NCBI RefSeq assembly: GCF_030269365.1
Contig: NZ_BSTF01000015.1
Location: forward strand, 154,137 to 218,136
Reading direction: 5' to 3'
DNA length: 64,000 nt
Source: Lentzea sp. NBRC 102530
GTDB lineage: Bacteria; Actinomycetota; Actinomycetes; Mycobacteriales; Pseudonocardiaceae
Part shown: positions 1 to 8,691 of the stretch, in pieces
Numbering within the stretch: position 1 is the first letter of the stretch
How the letters are laid out: every line of letters starts with the position of its first letter
Program-made: the position numbers and the translations under genes
The notes under the pieces: model-generated
What the model was told of the DNA's origin: nothing
Seen by the model: only the letters and a program-made list of their open reading frames with translations
Database searches by the model: none

Positions 1-370
1 CGTCTGCGCGCTCGCCTGCGGCGGCACCGGCCCGTTCCCCCGCCGCCCGCTGATGTCGAGCTACACCTTCCTGTCCGGCGACACGGACTCCCCGAGCGGT
101 TACTCCCTCTACATCCCGGTGCGCGACTACGTCCAGGACGACCTGGAGGCCTGCGAACGGGTGCTGGCGATCATGGCCCGCTGTGGACTCGACACCACGC
201 CGTTCGTGATGGCGCTGGCGAGCCTCGTGCGCCGGCCGCTGGGCGAGGGCGTCGGCCTGATCGCCCACGTCTCGTTGCGCCTGGGCAAACCCAAGCCCGG
301 GGTCTCCGTCTACCTGTCCTCGGAGGCGTACGACGTCACGCCACCCCGCAGTCGAGCACTGCTCGTGTAA
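1..370 (+). CDS. Indole/tryptophan prenyltransferase (DMATS type), C-terminal part
   Basis: Only the last ~122 residues are present; the frame is open through the left edge of the window, so the first ATG at 53 is internal. The end of the protein (PGVSVYLSSEAYDVTPPR) matches my recollection of the C-terminus of bacterial ABBA-fold aromatic prenyltransferases of the dimethylallyltryptophan synthase family, which transfer a dimethylallyl group from DMAPP to the indole ring of tryptophan. The next gene, 27 bp downstream on the same strand, is a tryptophanase, a pairing known from streptomycete prenyl-indole loci; this supports the call. Regiospecificity (4-, 5-, 6- or 7-) cannot be told from the fragment. 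Confidence 0.75.
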   Translation, partial: VCALACGGTGPFPRRPLMSSYTFLSGDTDSPSGYSLYIPVRDYVQDDLEACERVLAIMARCGLDTTPFVMALASLVRRPLGEGVGLIAHVSLRLGKPKPGVSVYLSSEAYDVTPPRSRALLV

Positions 371-397
371 CCGCACCACCGAAGAAAGGCCGCCGCC

Positions 398-1759
398 GTG
401 GAGCCGTACCGCATCAAGGTAGTCGAACCCATTCCGATCACCACTCGCGAATACCGGGAACGACGCTACGCCGAGGCCGGGTACAACCAGTTCAACCTGA
501 CGGCGGAAGACGTCACGATCGACCTGCTGAGCGATTCCGGCACCGGCGCCCTCTCCGCCGAGCAGATGGCCGCCGGCATGCGCGGCGACGAGACCTACGC
601 GGGTTCCCGGTCCTGGTTCCGGTTCCGCGAGGTGGCCGAGGACCTGACGGCGTACCAGCACATCTTCCCGGTGCATCAGGGCCGTGCGGCTGAACGGATC
701 CTGTTCGGCGCCTTGCTGAAACCGGGACAGATCTCGGTCTCCAACACGCACTTCGACATGACCCGGGCCAACGTGGAACTCTCCGGCGGCACAGCCCGCG
801 ACCTCCCGTGCCCCGAGGCAGCAGACCTCGACAGCGACGCCCCGTTCAAGGGCAACATCGACCTCGACGCCCTGACCGCGTTGCTGGAAGGTCCCGAAGA
901 CGTCGGCGTGGTCGTCATGACCATCACCAACAACGGCGGCGGCGGCCAGCCGGTCTCCATGGCCAACCTGGAAGCCGTGAGCACGTTGTGCCGCAAGCAC
1001 AACGTCCCGTTCTTCCTGGACGCGGCCCGCTTCGCCGAGAACGCCTGGCTCGTCACCCAACGAGAAGAGCGCTTCCACGGCCACACCCCGCGCGAGGTCG
1101 CCAAGCTGGCGTTCCGCCTGGCCGACGGCTGCGTGCTGAGCCTCAAGAAGGACGGCATCGTCCACATCGGAGGGATGCTCGCCCTCCAGGACACCGAACT
1201 GGCCAAGCAGTGCGAACTCCTGCTGATCGCCACCGAGGGCTTCCTGACCTACGGCGGCCTCTCCGGCCGAGACCTCGACATGTGCGCCCAGGGCCTCATG
1301 GAGGTGACCGATCCCCTCTACCTGCGCGAACGAGCGGAGGCCACCAAGTACCTGGCCGACTGCGCGCGCGAGGCCGGAGTGGACTCCGTGACGCCCACGG
1401 GCGTGCACGGCGTCTACCTCAACGCGGCCCGACTGCTCCCCCACATCCCACCGGCCCGCTTCACCGGCCACGCCCTGGCCTCGGAGCTCTACCTGGCGGG
1501 CGGAATCCGTTGTGCGGAGGTGGGTTCGCTCTACCTGGGCGAGATCGACGCGGCGGGCGACCTGATCACGCCGGCCCCGTTCGAACTGGTGCGCCTGGCG
1601 ATCCCGCGCCGCGTGTACACCCGCAGCCACCTGGAGTACGTGGCGGAAACGCTGGGCGCGATCGCGAAGAACCCGGAGAAGGTGCCGGGCTACCGCCTGA
1701 CCGAGATCCCGGCGATCCTGCGCCCGTTCCGCTGCAGGCTGGCACAGGTCAGGCCCTGA
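398..1759 (+). CDS. tnaA: Tryptophanase / tyrosine phenol-lyase family PLP enzyme
   Basis: A 453-residue fold-type I PLP beta-eliminating lyase, close to the ~460-470 residues usual for tryptophanase. Seen: an N-terminal YNQFNLTAEDVTIDLLSDSG stretch, the GDETYAGSRSW block, the FLDAARFAENA block and the PLP lysine region SLKKDGIVHIGG (the Schiff-base lysine is probably the second K). GTG start with GAAAGG upstream. Family knowledge: such enzymes cleave tryptophan (or tyrosine) to indole (phenol), pyruvate and ammonia. Because the preceding gene is a DMATS-type prenyltransferase, prenylated tryptophan is a plausible substrate, giving a prenyl-indole; this is inference. Tryptophanase and tyrosine phenol-lyase cannot be fully separated by eye. 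Confidence 0.88.
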   Translation: MEPYRIKVVEPIPITTREYRERRYAEAGYNQFNLTAEDVTIDLLSDSGTGALSAEQMAAGMRGDETYAGSRSWFRFREVAEDLTAYQHIFPVHQGRAAERILFGALLKPGQISVSNTHFDMTRANVELSGGTARDLPCPEAADLDSDAPFKGNIDLDALTALLEGPEDVGVVVMTITNNGGGGQPVSMANLEAVSTLCRKHNVPFFLDAARFAENAWLVTQREERFHGHTPREVAKLAFRLADGCVLSLKKDGIVHIGGMLALQDTELAKQCELLLIATEGFLTYGGLSGRDLDMCAQGLMEVTDPLYLRERAEATKYLADCAREAGVDSVTPTGVHGVYLNAARLLPHIPPARFTGHALASELYLAGGIRCAEVGSLYLGEIDAAGDLITPAPFELVRLAIPRRVYTRSHLEYVAETLGAIAKNPEKVPGYRLTEIPAILRPFRCRLAQVRP

Positions 1760-1777
1760 CCGGCCGCGGAACGACGA

Positions 1778-1805
1778 AGGCCCCCGGCGCACGCGCCGGG
1801 GGCCT
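1778..1805. terminator. Strong bidirectional hairpin terminator
   Basis: A perfect inverted repeat with 13-bp G/C-rich arms (AGGCCCCCGGCGC and its complement) and a 2-nt centre lies in the 61-bp gap between the convergent tryptophanase and cvnD genes. Its position fits a shared rho-independent-type terminator; no long U-tract follows, which is common in actinomycetes. Confidence 0.8.
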
Positions 1806-1820
1806 CGCTCGTCCGAAGAC

Positions 1821-2420
1821 TCACGCCATGACGTCAAGCCGGTTCATCGCGTGCTCGATCACGCGCACCAGCACCGACTTGCAGGACTCCCGATCCCGAG
1901 CGTCGCACAACACCAACGGCACGGACTCGGCAACGTCCAGCGCCACCCGCATCTCCTCGGCGGTGTAGGAGTGACTGCCCTCGAAGCAGTTCACGGCAAC
2001 GACGAACGGAATCCCACGACGCTCGAAGAAGTCGATGGCCCCGAACCCGGCGTCCAACCGCCGGGTGTCGACCAGCACCACAGCCCCGATGGACCCGATG
2101 GCGAGCTCGTCCCACAGGAACCAGAACCGGTCCTGCCCGGGCGTGCCGAACAGGTACAGCACCAGCTCGGGGTTGATGGTGATGCGGCCGAAGTCCAGGG
2201 CGACGGTGGTGGTGGTCTTGCCCTCCACCCCGTAGAGGTCGTCGATCTCCTCCCCGGCCTCGGTCAGCAGCTCCTCGGTGCGCAGCGGGGTGATCTCGCT
2301 GACCGCGCCGACCATCGTGGTCTTGCCCACGCCGAAACCGCCGGCGACGACGATCTTCACGGAGGTGGGGACGGTGAGTTCTTCCCTGCCCTGCCCGGAA
2401 TCAGATTGCACGGACACCAT
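1821..2420 (-). CDS. cvnD: Conservon GTPase-like protein CvnD
   Basis: A 199-residue Ras/MglA-like ATP/GTP-binding protein. The P-loop is GGFGVGKTT (~residues 27-35), followed by the switch region with KTTTTVALDFGRI and the LFGTPGQDRFWFLWDEL block typical of conservon GTPases. It is the fourth gene of a cvnABCD operon and overlaps cvnC by 20 bp, so it is probably translated with it. Family knowledge: CvnD works with the CvnA kinase, CvnB roadblock protein and CvnC (DUF742) in a membrane-associated, GPCR-like complex affecting development and secondary metabolism in streptomycetes. ATG at 2420 is chosen; GTG at 2414 is an alternative. Confidence 0.93.
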   Translation of the reverse strand: MVSVQSDSGQGREELTVPTSVKIVVAGGFGVGKTTMVGAVSEITPLRTEELLTEAGEEIDDLYGVEGKTTTTVALDFGRITINPELVLYLFGTPGQDRFWFLWDELAIGSIGAVVLVDTRRLDAGFGAIDFFERRGIPFVVAVNCFEGSHSYTAEEMRVALDVAESVPLVLCDARDRESCKSVLVRVIEHAMNRLDVMA

Positions 2421-2778
2421 CGAGCACCTTCTGGAGTAGGTTCATGTCGACCGGGGTCACCCTGGTGGCCGGGCCGCTGGTGATGACGTCACCGCGCTGG
2501 ATCAGGTCGCTCAGCAACACCTTCACCACCACGAGCGGGGCGTGGAGGTAGGCGGCCACCTCGGCCACGGAAAGCGGTTTCCGGCAGAGCTTGATGATCT
2601 CCAGGTGCTCGACCGACAGGGTGCCCTGGTCGGTCGTCGTGCGCAGTGCGCGCACCTGGGTCGTGAGCGTGAGGTCCTCGCCGGCGGGCTTGGGCCTGGT
2701 GCGTCCGCTCACCATCGCGTACGGGCGGACCATCGGGCCCGCCGCCTCGTCGTACCACCAGTCCGAGGAGTTGCTCAT
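2401..2778 (-). CDS. cvnC: Conservon DUF742 protein CvnC
   Basis: A 125-residue DUF742 protein with the family's opening block (MVRPYAMVSGRTRP) and a winged-helix-like centre and C-terminus (HLEIIKLCRKPLSVAEVAAYL, then VVVKVLLSDLIQRGDVI). The ATG at 2778 gives a 4-bp ATGA overlap with the end of cvnB, the standard conservon spacing. The open frame runs further upstream, but that extension lies inside cvnB and is not coding. It is thought to be a linker between the kinase and the GTPase in the conservon complex. Confidence 0.93.
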   Translation of the reverse strand: MSNSSDWWYDEAAGPMVRPYAMVSGRTRPKPAGEDLTLTTQVRALRTTTDQGTLSVEHLEIIKLCRKPLSVAEVAAYLHAPLVVVKVLLSDLIQRGDVITSGPATRVTPVDMNLLQKVLDGVRAI

Positions 2779-3242
2779 GACAACCCGAGGGGGTTGGGCA
2801 TCCGGGGTGACGCCAGTGTGCGCGGCGCCGACGAGAGGTAGGCGCCGACGCGCTTCACGAGCATGTTCATCTCGTACGCGATCATGCCCATGTCGGCGTC
2901 CTCGTCGCCCACCACCGCGAGGCAGGCGCCCTGGCCCGCCGCTGTGACGAAGAGGTGTGCGCGCTCCATCTCCACGATGGTCTGGCGGACCTGCCCACCT
3001 CCGAAGTGCCTTCCGGTGCCGCGAGCGAGGCTCTGGAAGGCGGACGCCATCGCCGACAGGTGGTCGGAGTCGTCCTTGGAGAGCTCGGGAGAGTGGGCGA
3101 GCAGCAGGCCGTCCGCGGAGAGCACCACCGCGTGCCGGGCACCGACCACTCTCGCGACGAGGTCCTCCAGCAGCCAGTTGAGCTCGGGGTGCCCGCTGGT
3201 CAGGTCGTCCACGGAAATAGCCCTTTCGGTTCTGTGATTCAC
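2775..3242 (-). CDS. cvnB: Conservon roadblock/LC7 protein CvnB
   Basis: A 155-residue roadblock/LC7-domain protein. The sequence after residue 15 (ELNWLLEDLVARVVGARHAV, then VLSADGLLLAHSPELSKDD) is the classic roadblock pattern, followed by the GRHFGGGQVRQTIVEME and ACLAVVGDEDADMGMIAYEM blocks. Family knowledge: such proteins act as dimeric regulators of Ras/MglA-like GTPases, here CvnD. The gene overlaps cvnA (4 bp) and cvnC (4 bp), so the four genes form one translationally coupled unit. Confidence 0.93.
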   Translation of the reverse strand: MNHRTERAISVDDLTSGHPELNWLLEDLVARVVGARHAVVLSADGLLLAHSPELSKDDSDHLSAMASAFQSLARGTGRHFGGGQVRQTIVEMERAHLFVTAAGQGACLAVVGDEDADMGMIAYEMNMLVKRVGAYLSSAPRTLASPRMPNPLGLS

Positions 3243-5704
3243 GGTTCCACGACGTCGTCGGCCTGGCGGGCGTCTCGGGTGCCGCGCTGGAAGGCGGACA
3301 TGCCGTCGCGGGTTCGTTCCGCCCGTTCCTCGGGGTTGAACTCCGCGAGTTCCGGCATCGGCCGGACTTCGTCGTTGGCGAGCTGGGGCACGAGGTGTTG
3401 CTGCCGCCTGCGGCGCGGCAACTCGGGCCGGGTGTCCGTGCGGGTCGTCGTGTCACCTTCCGCCGGGTCGTCGGTCGGCCACGCGCCTCCCAGGCGGTCT
3501 TCCCGGGGCAGTTCGATCTGCCCGCTGTTGCTGTCCAGGTCCCTTTCGAGGTCGAGGGCCGGACTCCGGTCGTTTCCCACTGCCCTGCCGGCCCAGAACT
3601 CGTCCAGGCGGAAGGTCTCGGTGGGGCGCTCGCCGGGACGCGAGTCGTGGTTCAGGTCGCCCTGGATCGGCACGGCGGCTTCGAGTGCCTCCGGCGACCG
3701 CGCGGCCTGCTGCATGGTCTGCTGGCGGAACGTCGGCTTCGGCATCGGCACGGAGTCCGCGGGGTCGACCGCGCCCGCCTCGCCGACGATCAGCTCGGAC
3801 GGGATGAGCACGAGCGCGATGGTGCCGCCGGACGGGCAGTCGCGCAGCTCGACGTGGACGTGGCGGCGCGCGGCCAGCCGGGCGACGACGAAGAGGCCGA
3901 GACGGGACTCACCGCGCAGGCGCATCGCCTCGAAGTCCGGCGGCGCCTCCAGCATCTTGTTGTGCTGCTCGCGGTCCTCGGCCTTGATGCCGAGACCGTG
4001 GTCCTCGATCTCGATGACGAGGCCCTGCGGCACCTCGCTGCTGTGGATCTCGACCTGCGAGCGCGGCGACGAGAACGACGTGGCGTTGTCGACGAGCTCG
4101 GCGATCAGGTGGATGGTGTCCGCGACGGCGGCGCCGACCAGCGCGACCTCGGGCACCGGGTTCACCTTGACGCGGGCGTACTGCTCGGTCTCGGCGACGG
4201 CGGCGCGCACGACGTCGAGCATGCGCACGGGCTTGCGCCACTGCCGGCCCGGCTGCTCGCCGGTGAGGATGATCAGGTTCTCGGCGTTGCGGCGGGCACG
4301 CGTCGCGAGGTGGTCGAGCTGGAAGAACGCGTCGAGGTGGTCCGGGTTCTCCTCCTCGCGCTCCAGCTTGTCGAGGATCTTGAGCTGGCGGTGCACCAGG
4401 CCCTGGTTGCGGCGCGCGATGTCGAGGAAGACCCGGTTCACGCCTTCACGGGTCTGCGACTCCTTCACGGCCGCGGCGACGGCGGTGTACTGCGCGGCGT
4501 TGAACGCGTCGGCCACCTGCCCGATCTCGTCGTTGCCGTAGTCGAGCGCGGGGACCTCGGCGGCGACGTCGACGTGCTTGCCGTCGCGCAGCCGCTCGAC
4601 GATGCTCGGCAGCCGCTCGTGGGCGAGCTTCAGCGAGTCGCTCTTCAGGCTGGTGAGGCGGACGATCAACGCCTTGTTGACGAGGCGGTTGGAGACGCGG
4701 ACCGCGACGAAGATGCCGACGATGACCGCGATCAGGGCGATGAGCGAACCGATGAGGACGGTCGTGAACTTGTCCTTGCCGTTCGCCATGGCGATGTTGA
4801 CGGCGCCGGTCGACTGCTCCTGCACCATCGTGGTCAGCTCGGTCGACACCGCGCGGCTCGCGTTCTCCCACTCCGTCAGGGAGACCTGCTGGCCGATCGG
4901 CCGTTCCGCGTTCTGCAGCAGGCGGTTCTCGAGCGTCACGAGCTGCTGGTAGGGCGCGCTGCCGGTGACGGTCTTGAAGTGCTCGCGCACGTTCGGCAGC
5001 GAGGTGGGTTCGATGACGTTGAGCGTGAAGTGGTACGCGCCGACGAGCTGGACGAACTCGCGGTGCTCCTCCGCCGTGAACCTGCCCGCGGCGAGTGCGC
5101 CGGCGGCGACGGAACTGGAGCGCGACATGGCGTCCGAGGCCTGGAAGTACTGCAACGCACCGAGTGCGCCCTGCACGGTCTCGGCGTCGGGCACGATGCG
5201 GGCCTGCGTGCCGAACAGCGAACCACCGGCGTCGAGAACGCTGTTGTAGTAGCGGTACGTCTCGTCCTTGGACGTGGCACCGGACTCGAGGCGCTCGCGC
5301 TGCTCCGGCAGCTGGTCGAGCAGGCCGTTGAGCTTGTTGATGCCGTCGACGATCTCCTGCGGCGCCTGGGAGGCGAGCTCCGCGAAGGCCGCCTTCATCT
5401 CCTCGACGTCCTTGTCGGTGTCCTGCTGCTGCTTGAGCAACGCCGACGCGTTCGCGCCGGGGCGGCTCAGGCTCGTCATGCTGAGCTCGCGTTCCTTCTG
5501 CAGCGACGCGAACGACTGGACCGCGGGGATCGAGGCGTCTCGCGCGCCGGAAGCCACCAGCTGGAGGTACAGCCCCTCGAACACCGTGTAGGACGAGAAC
5601 AGCGCCCACATGGCCAGAAGGACGACGCTGGGAACCACCACGACACCAGTGAGCCGGGAACGAATTGTCTTGTAATTCGTCTCAGGCACGTTCTTCAGCT
5701 TCAC
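3239..5704 (-). CDS. cvnA: Conservon sensor histidine kinase CvnA (nitrate-sensing domain)
   Basis: About 821 residues from a GTG at 5704, chosen because TGGAG lies 4 nt upstream; an in-frame GTG at 5746 would add 14 residues. Seen in order: a first membrane helix (LTGVVVVPSVVLLAMWALF), a long extracellular helical domain of the NIT type, a second helix (VLIGSLIALIAVIVGIFVAV), a HAMP-like region, the dimerisation region (DHLATRARRNAENLIILTGE) and a GHKL ATPase with LVDNATSFS (N-box) and IEIEDHGLGI (G1-box). No clear phosphoacceptor His in a canonical H-box is obvious, as is usual in these proteins. The C-terminal ~170 residues are Pro/Arg-rich and probably disordered. First gene of the conservon. 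Confidence 0.92.
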   Translation of the reverse strand: MKLKNVPETNYKTIRSRLTGVVVVPSVVLLAMWALFSSYTVFEGLYLQLVASGARDASIPAVQSFASLQKERELSMTSLSRPGANASALLKQQQDTDKDVEEMKAAFAELASQAPQEIVDGINKLNGLLDQLPEQRERLESGATSKDETYRYYNSVLDAGGSLFGTQARIVPDAETVQGALGALQYFQASDAMSRSSSVAAGALAAGRFTAEEHREFVQLVGAYHFTLNVIEPTSLPNVREHFKTVTGSAPYQQLVTLENRLLQNAERPIGQQVSLTEWENASRAVSTELTTMVQEQSTGAVNIAMANGKDKFTTVLIGSLIALIAVIVGIFVAVRVSNRLVNKALIVRLTSLKSDSLKLAHERLPSIVERLRDGKHVDVAAEVPALDYGNDEIGQVADAFNAAQYTAVAAAVKESQTREGVNRVFLDIARRNQGLVHRQLKILDKLEREEENPDHLDAFFQLDHLATRARRNAENLIILTGEQPGRQWRKPVRMLDVVRAAVAETEQYARVKVNPVPEVALVGAAVADTIHLIAELVDNATSFSSPRSQVEIHSSEVPQGLVIEIEDHGLGIKAEDREQHNKMLEAPPDFEAMRLRGESRLGLFVVARLAARRHVHVELRDCPSGGTIALVLIPSELIVGEAGAVDPADSVPMPKPTFRQQTMQQAARSPEALEAAVPIQGDLNHDSRPGERPTETFRLDEFWAGRAVGNDRSPALDLERDLDSNSGQIELPREDRLGGAWPTDDPAEGDTTTRTDTRPELPRRRRQQHLVPQLANDEVRPMPELAEFNPEERAERTRDGMSAFQRGTRDARQADDVVEP

Positions 5705-6670
5705 AACGCTCCACGACCACCCGAATTGGCGACGGAAAGATAGCACCGCATGATCAGCATGATCAACAGCGATGATCTTGAGGGGGCGAGAGCAGAGTAC
5801 TCACTCGGTTGACCTTCGCAACACCCCCCATCGCCCTGGTTCACCACTAGGGGGTCCCGATGACCGTATGGGCTAAAGGGATGAGGGGCCAGGGGCTTTC
5901 GGCTGACTGAACTGTGGAAACGCGGTTCTATTGACGGCAACTTGACACTGGCGTGCGACATCTTCTACGCACGAGCGGAGCGCGACCAATCGTCGCTTTC
6001 CGTCACCGTGTCCTATTCGCGAATTCGCACGTCAGGCCCACGACCGAGAGTGATCGACTTACGGCCGTTACCCGGCCGAGATCAGCCGGGCGGGCCCGGT
6101 TCGAGTCGCTAAGAACTCGGCAATTCCGCTGGTCACCGCCGCGAAGGCGACAGTTCCCGCGCCGACCGCGGTGAGAAGTGCCCGGAACGGGCGCACGATG
6201 TCACCCCGATGGCCGAACGCGCGATGCCCCCGATGCCCGTCACCGCAGTGGTCTCGGCCACAGCGCGCGTTTCCGCTGATTACCGCCTACCCCGCGGCGG
6301 GCGTCCACTGCCCACTGTCCACACGTGAGCGCAGGACCGATGGCGCACGGAAGCATCCATTGCGAATCAAGAAGTTCTCGCCGGGTTCCCACGTTTCCGA
6401 AAGTTCTTCGACCACGACTGCCGCGCACGACTGTCCTTCTGCGCCTGCGCCACGGCGCGAACCGGGCAGGATCCGGGCCGAGGGCGGGGCGACGCCACCC
6501 CCAGTGACGTCGCCCCACCCGGACGCGGGCCGACTGACGTGAACCGTGACTCGATCACATCCACGCCAGTCGAAGCGAGGTAAGTTAAACCTGGTTCACC
6601 CCAGGCCGTCAACAGGCGTGAATCATCTAACCTTGGGATTCACGCCAGTCAAAACACGAGGTGGGGTGGG
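5705..6670. other. Intergenic region between conservon and XRE gene
   Basis: About 960 bp between divergent genes. I see no convincing gene, tRNA or known riboswitch. It is less GC-rich than its surroundings near 5,900-6,050 and has a TTGACA hexamer at 5942-5947 on the + strand without a good -10 partner. The right end (6562-6650) carries the operator-like repeats described separately. The rest is unexplained. Confidence 0.5.
6615..6646 (+). promoter_or_regulatory. Inverted-repeat operator candidate upstream of XRE gene
   Basis: GGCGTGAATC (6615-6624) and its exact reverse complement GATTCACGCC (6637-6646) are separated by 12 nt, ending 24 bp before the XRE start codon. The right arm is part of CACGCCAGTC (6641-6650), which is repeated directly at 6562-6571. 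Both copies are followed shortly by a CGAGG-type stretch. This looks like an autoregulatory operator overlapping the promoter; the regulator bound is inferred to be the XRE protein. Confidence 0.55.
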
Positions 6671-7102
6671 ATGACAGACCAGGAGCAGCCACAACAGCGG
6701 GTGCTGGCCGACCGGCTCGGATACCTGTTCCGGTCCATCCGGCAGTCCGGCGAGCGCGAGTACAGCAACGAGGACGTCGCCGAGGCGATCACGCGCGACC
6801 AGGGCGTGACGATCTCCGCGTCCTACATCTGGTACCTGCGCACCGGGCAGCGCGACAACCCGACGCTCAAGCACCTGACCGCGCTGGCGACGTTCTTCGG
6901 CGTGCCCCCGGCCTACTTCTTCGACGACGCCGTGCGCGAGCAGGTCGAGGGTGAGATCGCGCTCGTCACGGCGTTGAAGGACAACGGCGTGCGGGAGGTC
7001 GCGATGCGGGCGTCCGGGCTCTCGGACAAGAGCCTCGACACCATCACCGAGGTCATCAACCGCGTGCGGGAGCTGGAAGGCCTGCCGCCGAAAGAGTCCT
7101 GA
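6671..7102 (+). CDS. XRE-family helix-turn-helix regulator
   Basis: A 143-residue DNA-binding protein with an N-terminal HTH of ~70 residues. The stretch DVAEAITRDQGVTISASYIW is the two-helix core, followed by LRTGQRDNPTLKHLTALATF and FGVPPAYFFDD, the pattern of small actinobacterial XRE proteins that accompany ImmA/IrrE-type peptidases. The C-terminal ~50 residues contain VALRASGLSD-like helices of unknown role. ATG start with GAGGTGGGGTGGG upstream. Its 3' end overlaps by 47 bp the end of the convergent membrane-protein gene, tying it physically to the ImmA/IrrE operon opposite. Confidence 0.88.
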   Translation: MTDQEQPQQRVLADRLGYLFRSIRQSGEREYSNEDVAEAITRDQGVTISASYIWYLRTGQRDNPTLKHLTALATFFGVPPAYFFDDAVREQVEGEIALVTALKDNGVREVAMRASGLSDKSLDTITEVINRVRELEGLPPKES

Positions 7103-8153
7103 ACGCGCGCGCCACCTCGGTCAGTTCCGCGACGTCGAGCGGGCGCAACGCGGCGGGTCCCGCCGTCACGGGTGCGTCGCGCGCCTTGGCGGCGAGCGCG
7201 GCCGCCATCGCCGCCGCCTCCCCGTCCCGTTCGGCGATCGCGGTGTCCCAGTAGGCGCGCAGCGCGAGCCGGCCGTCCAGGATCTCGATGACGCACCGGT
7301 AGACGCGCAGGTCGATCGGCACGCGTTCGCCCGGCGGCACCAGGGCGATCTCCGGCATCACGTCGTAGCAGGCGCGCCACAACGGCAGGAGTTCGCGGTA
7401 CCGCAGGTGTTGTTGCCGCAGCCGGGTCGCGCGGACGATCCGCGGCCCCCACACGTAGGCGGTCAGGCCCACCACGAAGAACACCAGCACGACGCCGCTC
7501 AGCGACGTCGACACCGCGCCTTCCCACCAGGGCAGCTGCAGGCCGAGGCGGGACGCCAGCGCGTACGCGGCCTTGTGCGCGGCGTAGGCGAACCCGATCA
7601 GACTGGCGAGCGACCACAACCGCAGGGCGAACCGCATCGGCCCGTCCGGCGCGCTGCCCGCGAACTGCCGCGTCAGCCGGTACACGTCGACCAGCACGAA
7701 CGCCATGTAGCCGAGGTAGACGAGCAGGTACTCGGTCACGAACGGCATGTCGGCGTACGCGCCGACGAAATCCTCCGCGTCGTCACCGGGGTTCGCCAGC
7801 CAGAACAGCACGATCATCGCGCCGAGCGCGACGCCCGCCGTCGCCGCCCGCGCCACGATCCCGGCCTTCGACCGCGACCCCGAGTGCGCCACGAAGACGT
7901 TCAGCCAGAACAGGCTGATCACGATGAGCCCGTGCTGCACGATCCGGACGAGGCTCGCGCCCTCCGCGAACAACGGGATGCGCAGGTAGAGCGGCGGCAG
8001 CCCGATCGTGAACCCGAGCGCGAGGAACAGCAGCGCGAGGCAGACGGCCGCGTTGCCGAAGCTGCGCGACGGCCGCCGCACCAGCAGTGCCACCCGGTAC
8101 GCCGTGCACGCCCACAGCAGCACCACGACGAGGATGTGGAACGCCCTAAGCAC
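7056..8153 (-). CDS. Multi-pass membrane protein (MAB_1171c-like)
   Basis: A 365-residue integral membrane protein. I count about seven hydrophobic segments in the first ~245 residues (for example ILVVVLLWACTAYRVALL, VCLALLFLALGFTIGLPPL, LIVISLFWLNVFVAHSG, LLVYLGYMAFVLVDVYRL, GVVLVFFVVGLTAYVWGP), then a ~115-residue cytoplasmic tail (LRYRELLPLWRACYDVMPEI). The pattern fits what I recall as the MAB_1171c family, found in actinobacteria next to an XRE regulator and an ImmA/IrrE-like peptidase. GTG start at 8153 overlaps the upstream peptidase gene by 8 bp. Substrate or partner unknown; a membrane target or sensor in the module is inference. Confidence 0.75.
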   Translation of the reverse strand: MLRAFHILVVVLLWACTAYRVALLVRRPSRSFGNAAVCLALLFLALGFTIGLPPLYLRIPLFAEGASLVRIVQHGLIVISLFWLNVFVAHSGSRSKAGIVARAATAGVALGAMIVLFWLANPGDDAEDFVGAYADMPFVTEYLLVYLGYMAFVLVDVYRLTRQFAGSAPDGPMRFALRLWSLASLIGFAYAAHKAAYALASRLGLQLPWWEGAVSTSLSGVVLVFFVVGLTAYVWGPRIVRATRLRQQHLRYRELLPLWRACYDVMPEIALVPPGERVPIDLRVYRCVIEILDGRLALRAYWDTAIAERDGEAAAMAAALAAKARDAPVTAGPAALRPLDVAELTEVARAFRTLSAAGLPAPARG

Positions 8154-8652
8154 TCAGCACCTCGCGCAGCCTCTCCAGTTCCGGATCGGGCACCTCCGGC
8201 GTGACGGTGCCGACGACCTCGAACCCCGCCCGCATGAGCACCAGCGTGGCGAACAGCTCGGCCTCCTGCTCGTGCTCGTTGTCGTAGCTGTCGCGGCACA
8301 GCAGTTGCCGCACGACCTTCGGGTCGAGGTTCGGGGCGAGCAGGCGGGCGGTGAGGTCGTCCAGTTCGGCGACGCCGGCGTGCGCGAACACCATGTGCCC
8401 CACCTCGTGCAGCACGATGTGCGCGCGGTGGGCCTCACCGACGGACTCGTCGTAGAAGATGTAGTCGGCCTTCTTCGCGGCCACCCACAGCCCGGACGGG
8501 TTGGAGGTCCGCGAAGTCAGCGCGAGCAGGTGGAGGGGCCTGCCGCGCTGCTCCGCCAGTCGTTCGCACAGCGCCGCGACGTCGAGCGGCGAGCCGATGG
8601 CCAGCCGCTCGATCTGTTCCTCGCAGCGCTTGCGCACCCGCCCCAAATCCAC
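8146..8652 (-). CDS. ImmA/IrrE family metallo-endopeptidase
   Basis: A 168-residue protein with the zinc motif HEVGH in IVLHEVGHMVFAH (~residues 79-91) and a downstream acidic EHEQEAELFATLVLM helix supplying the third ligand region, as in DUF955/ImmA-IrrE peptidases. The family cleaves XRE-type repressors in phage, ICE and radiation-response systems, and an XRE gene lies at the other end of this module. It overlaps the membrane-protein gene by 8 bp. I infer a switch in which the peptidase acts on the XRE protein; this is not shown by the sequence. Confidence 0.87.
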   Translation of the reverse strand: MDLGRVRKRCEEQIERLAIGSPLDVAALCERLAEQRGRPLHLLALTSRTSNPSGLWVAAKKADYIFYDESVGEAHRAHIVLHEVGHMVFAHAGVAELDDLTARLLAPNLDPKVVRQLLCRDSYDNEHEQEAELFATLVLMRAGFEVVGTVTPEVPDPELERLREVLSA

Positions 8653-8691
8653 GGCGGCGATACTAGTGCCGGTGCGGCACGGGTGCCGGGC

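Noticed and set aside
3395..5743. An open frame opposite cvnA
   Set aside because: CvnA domains are unambiguous on the - strand; the other frame gives Val/Leu/Asp-rich sequence of no known type.
6090..6125. A GGTTCGAGTC sequence suggesting a tRNA T-arm
   Set aside because: The flanking bases do not pair to make the 5-bp stem, and no acceptor, D or anticodon arm is found nearby.
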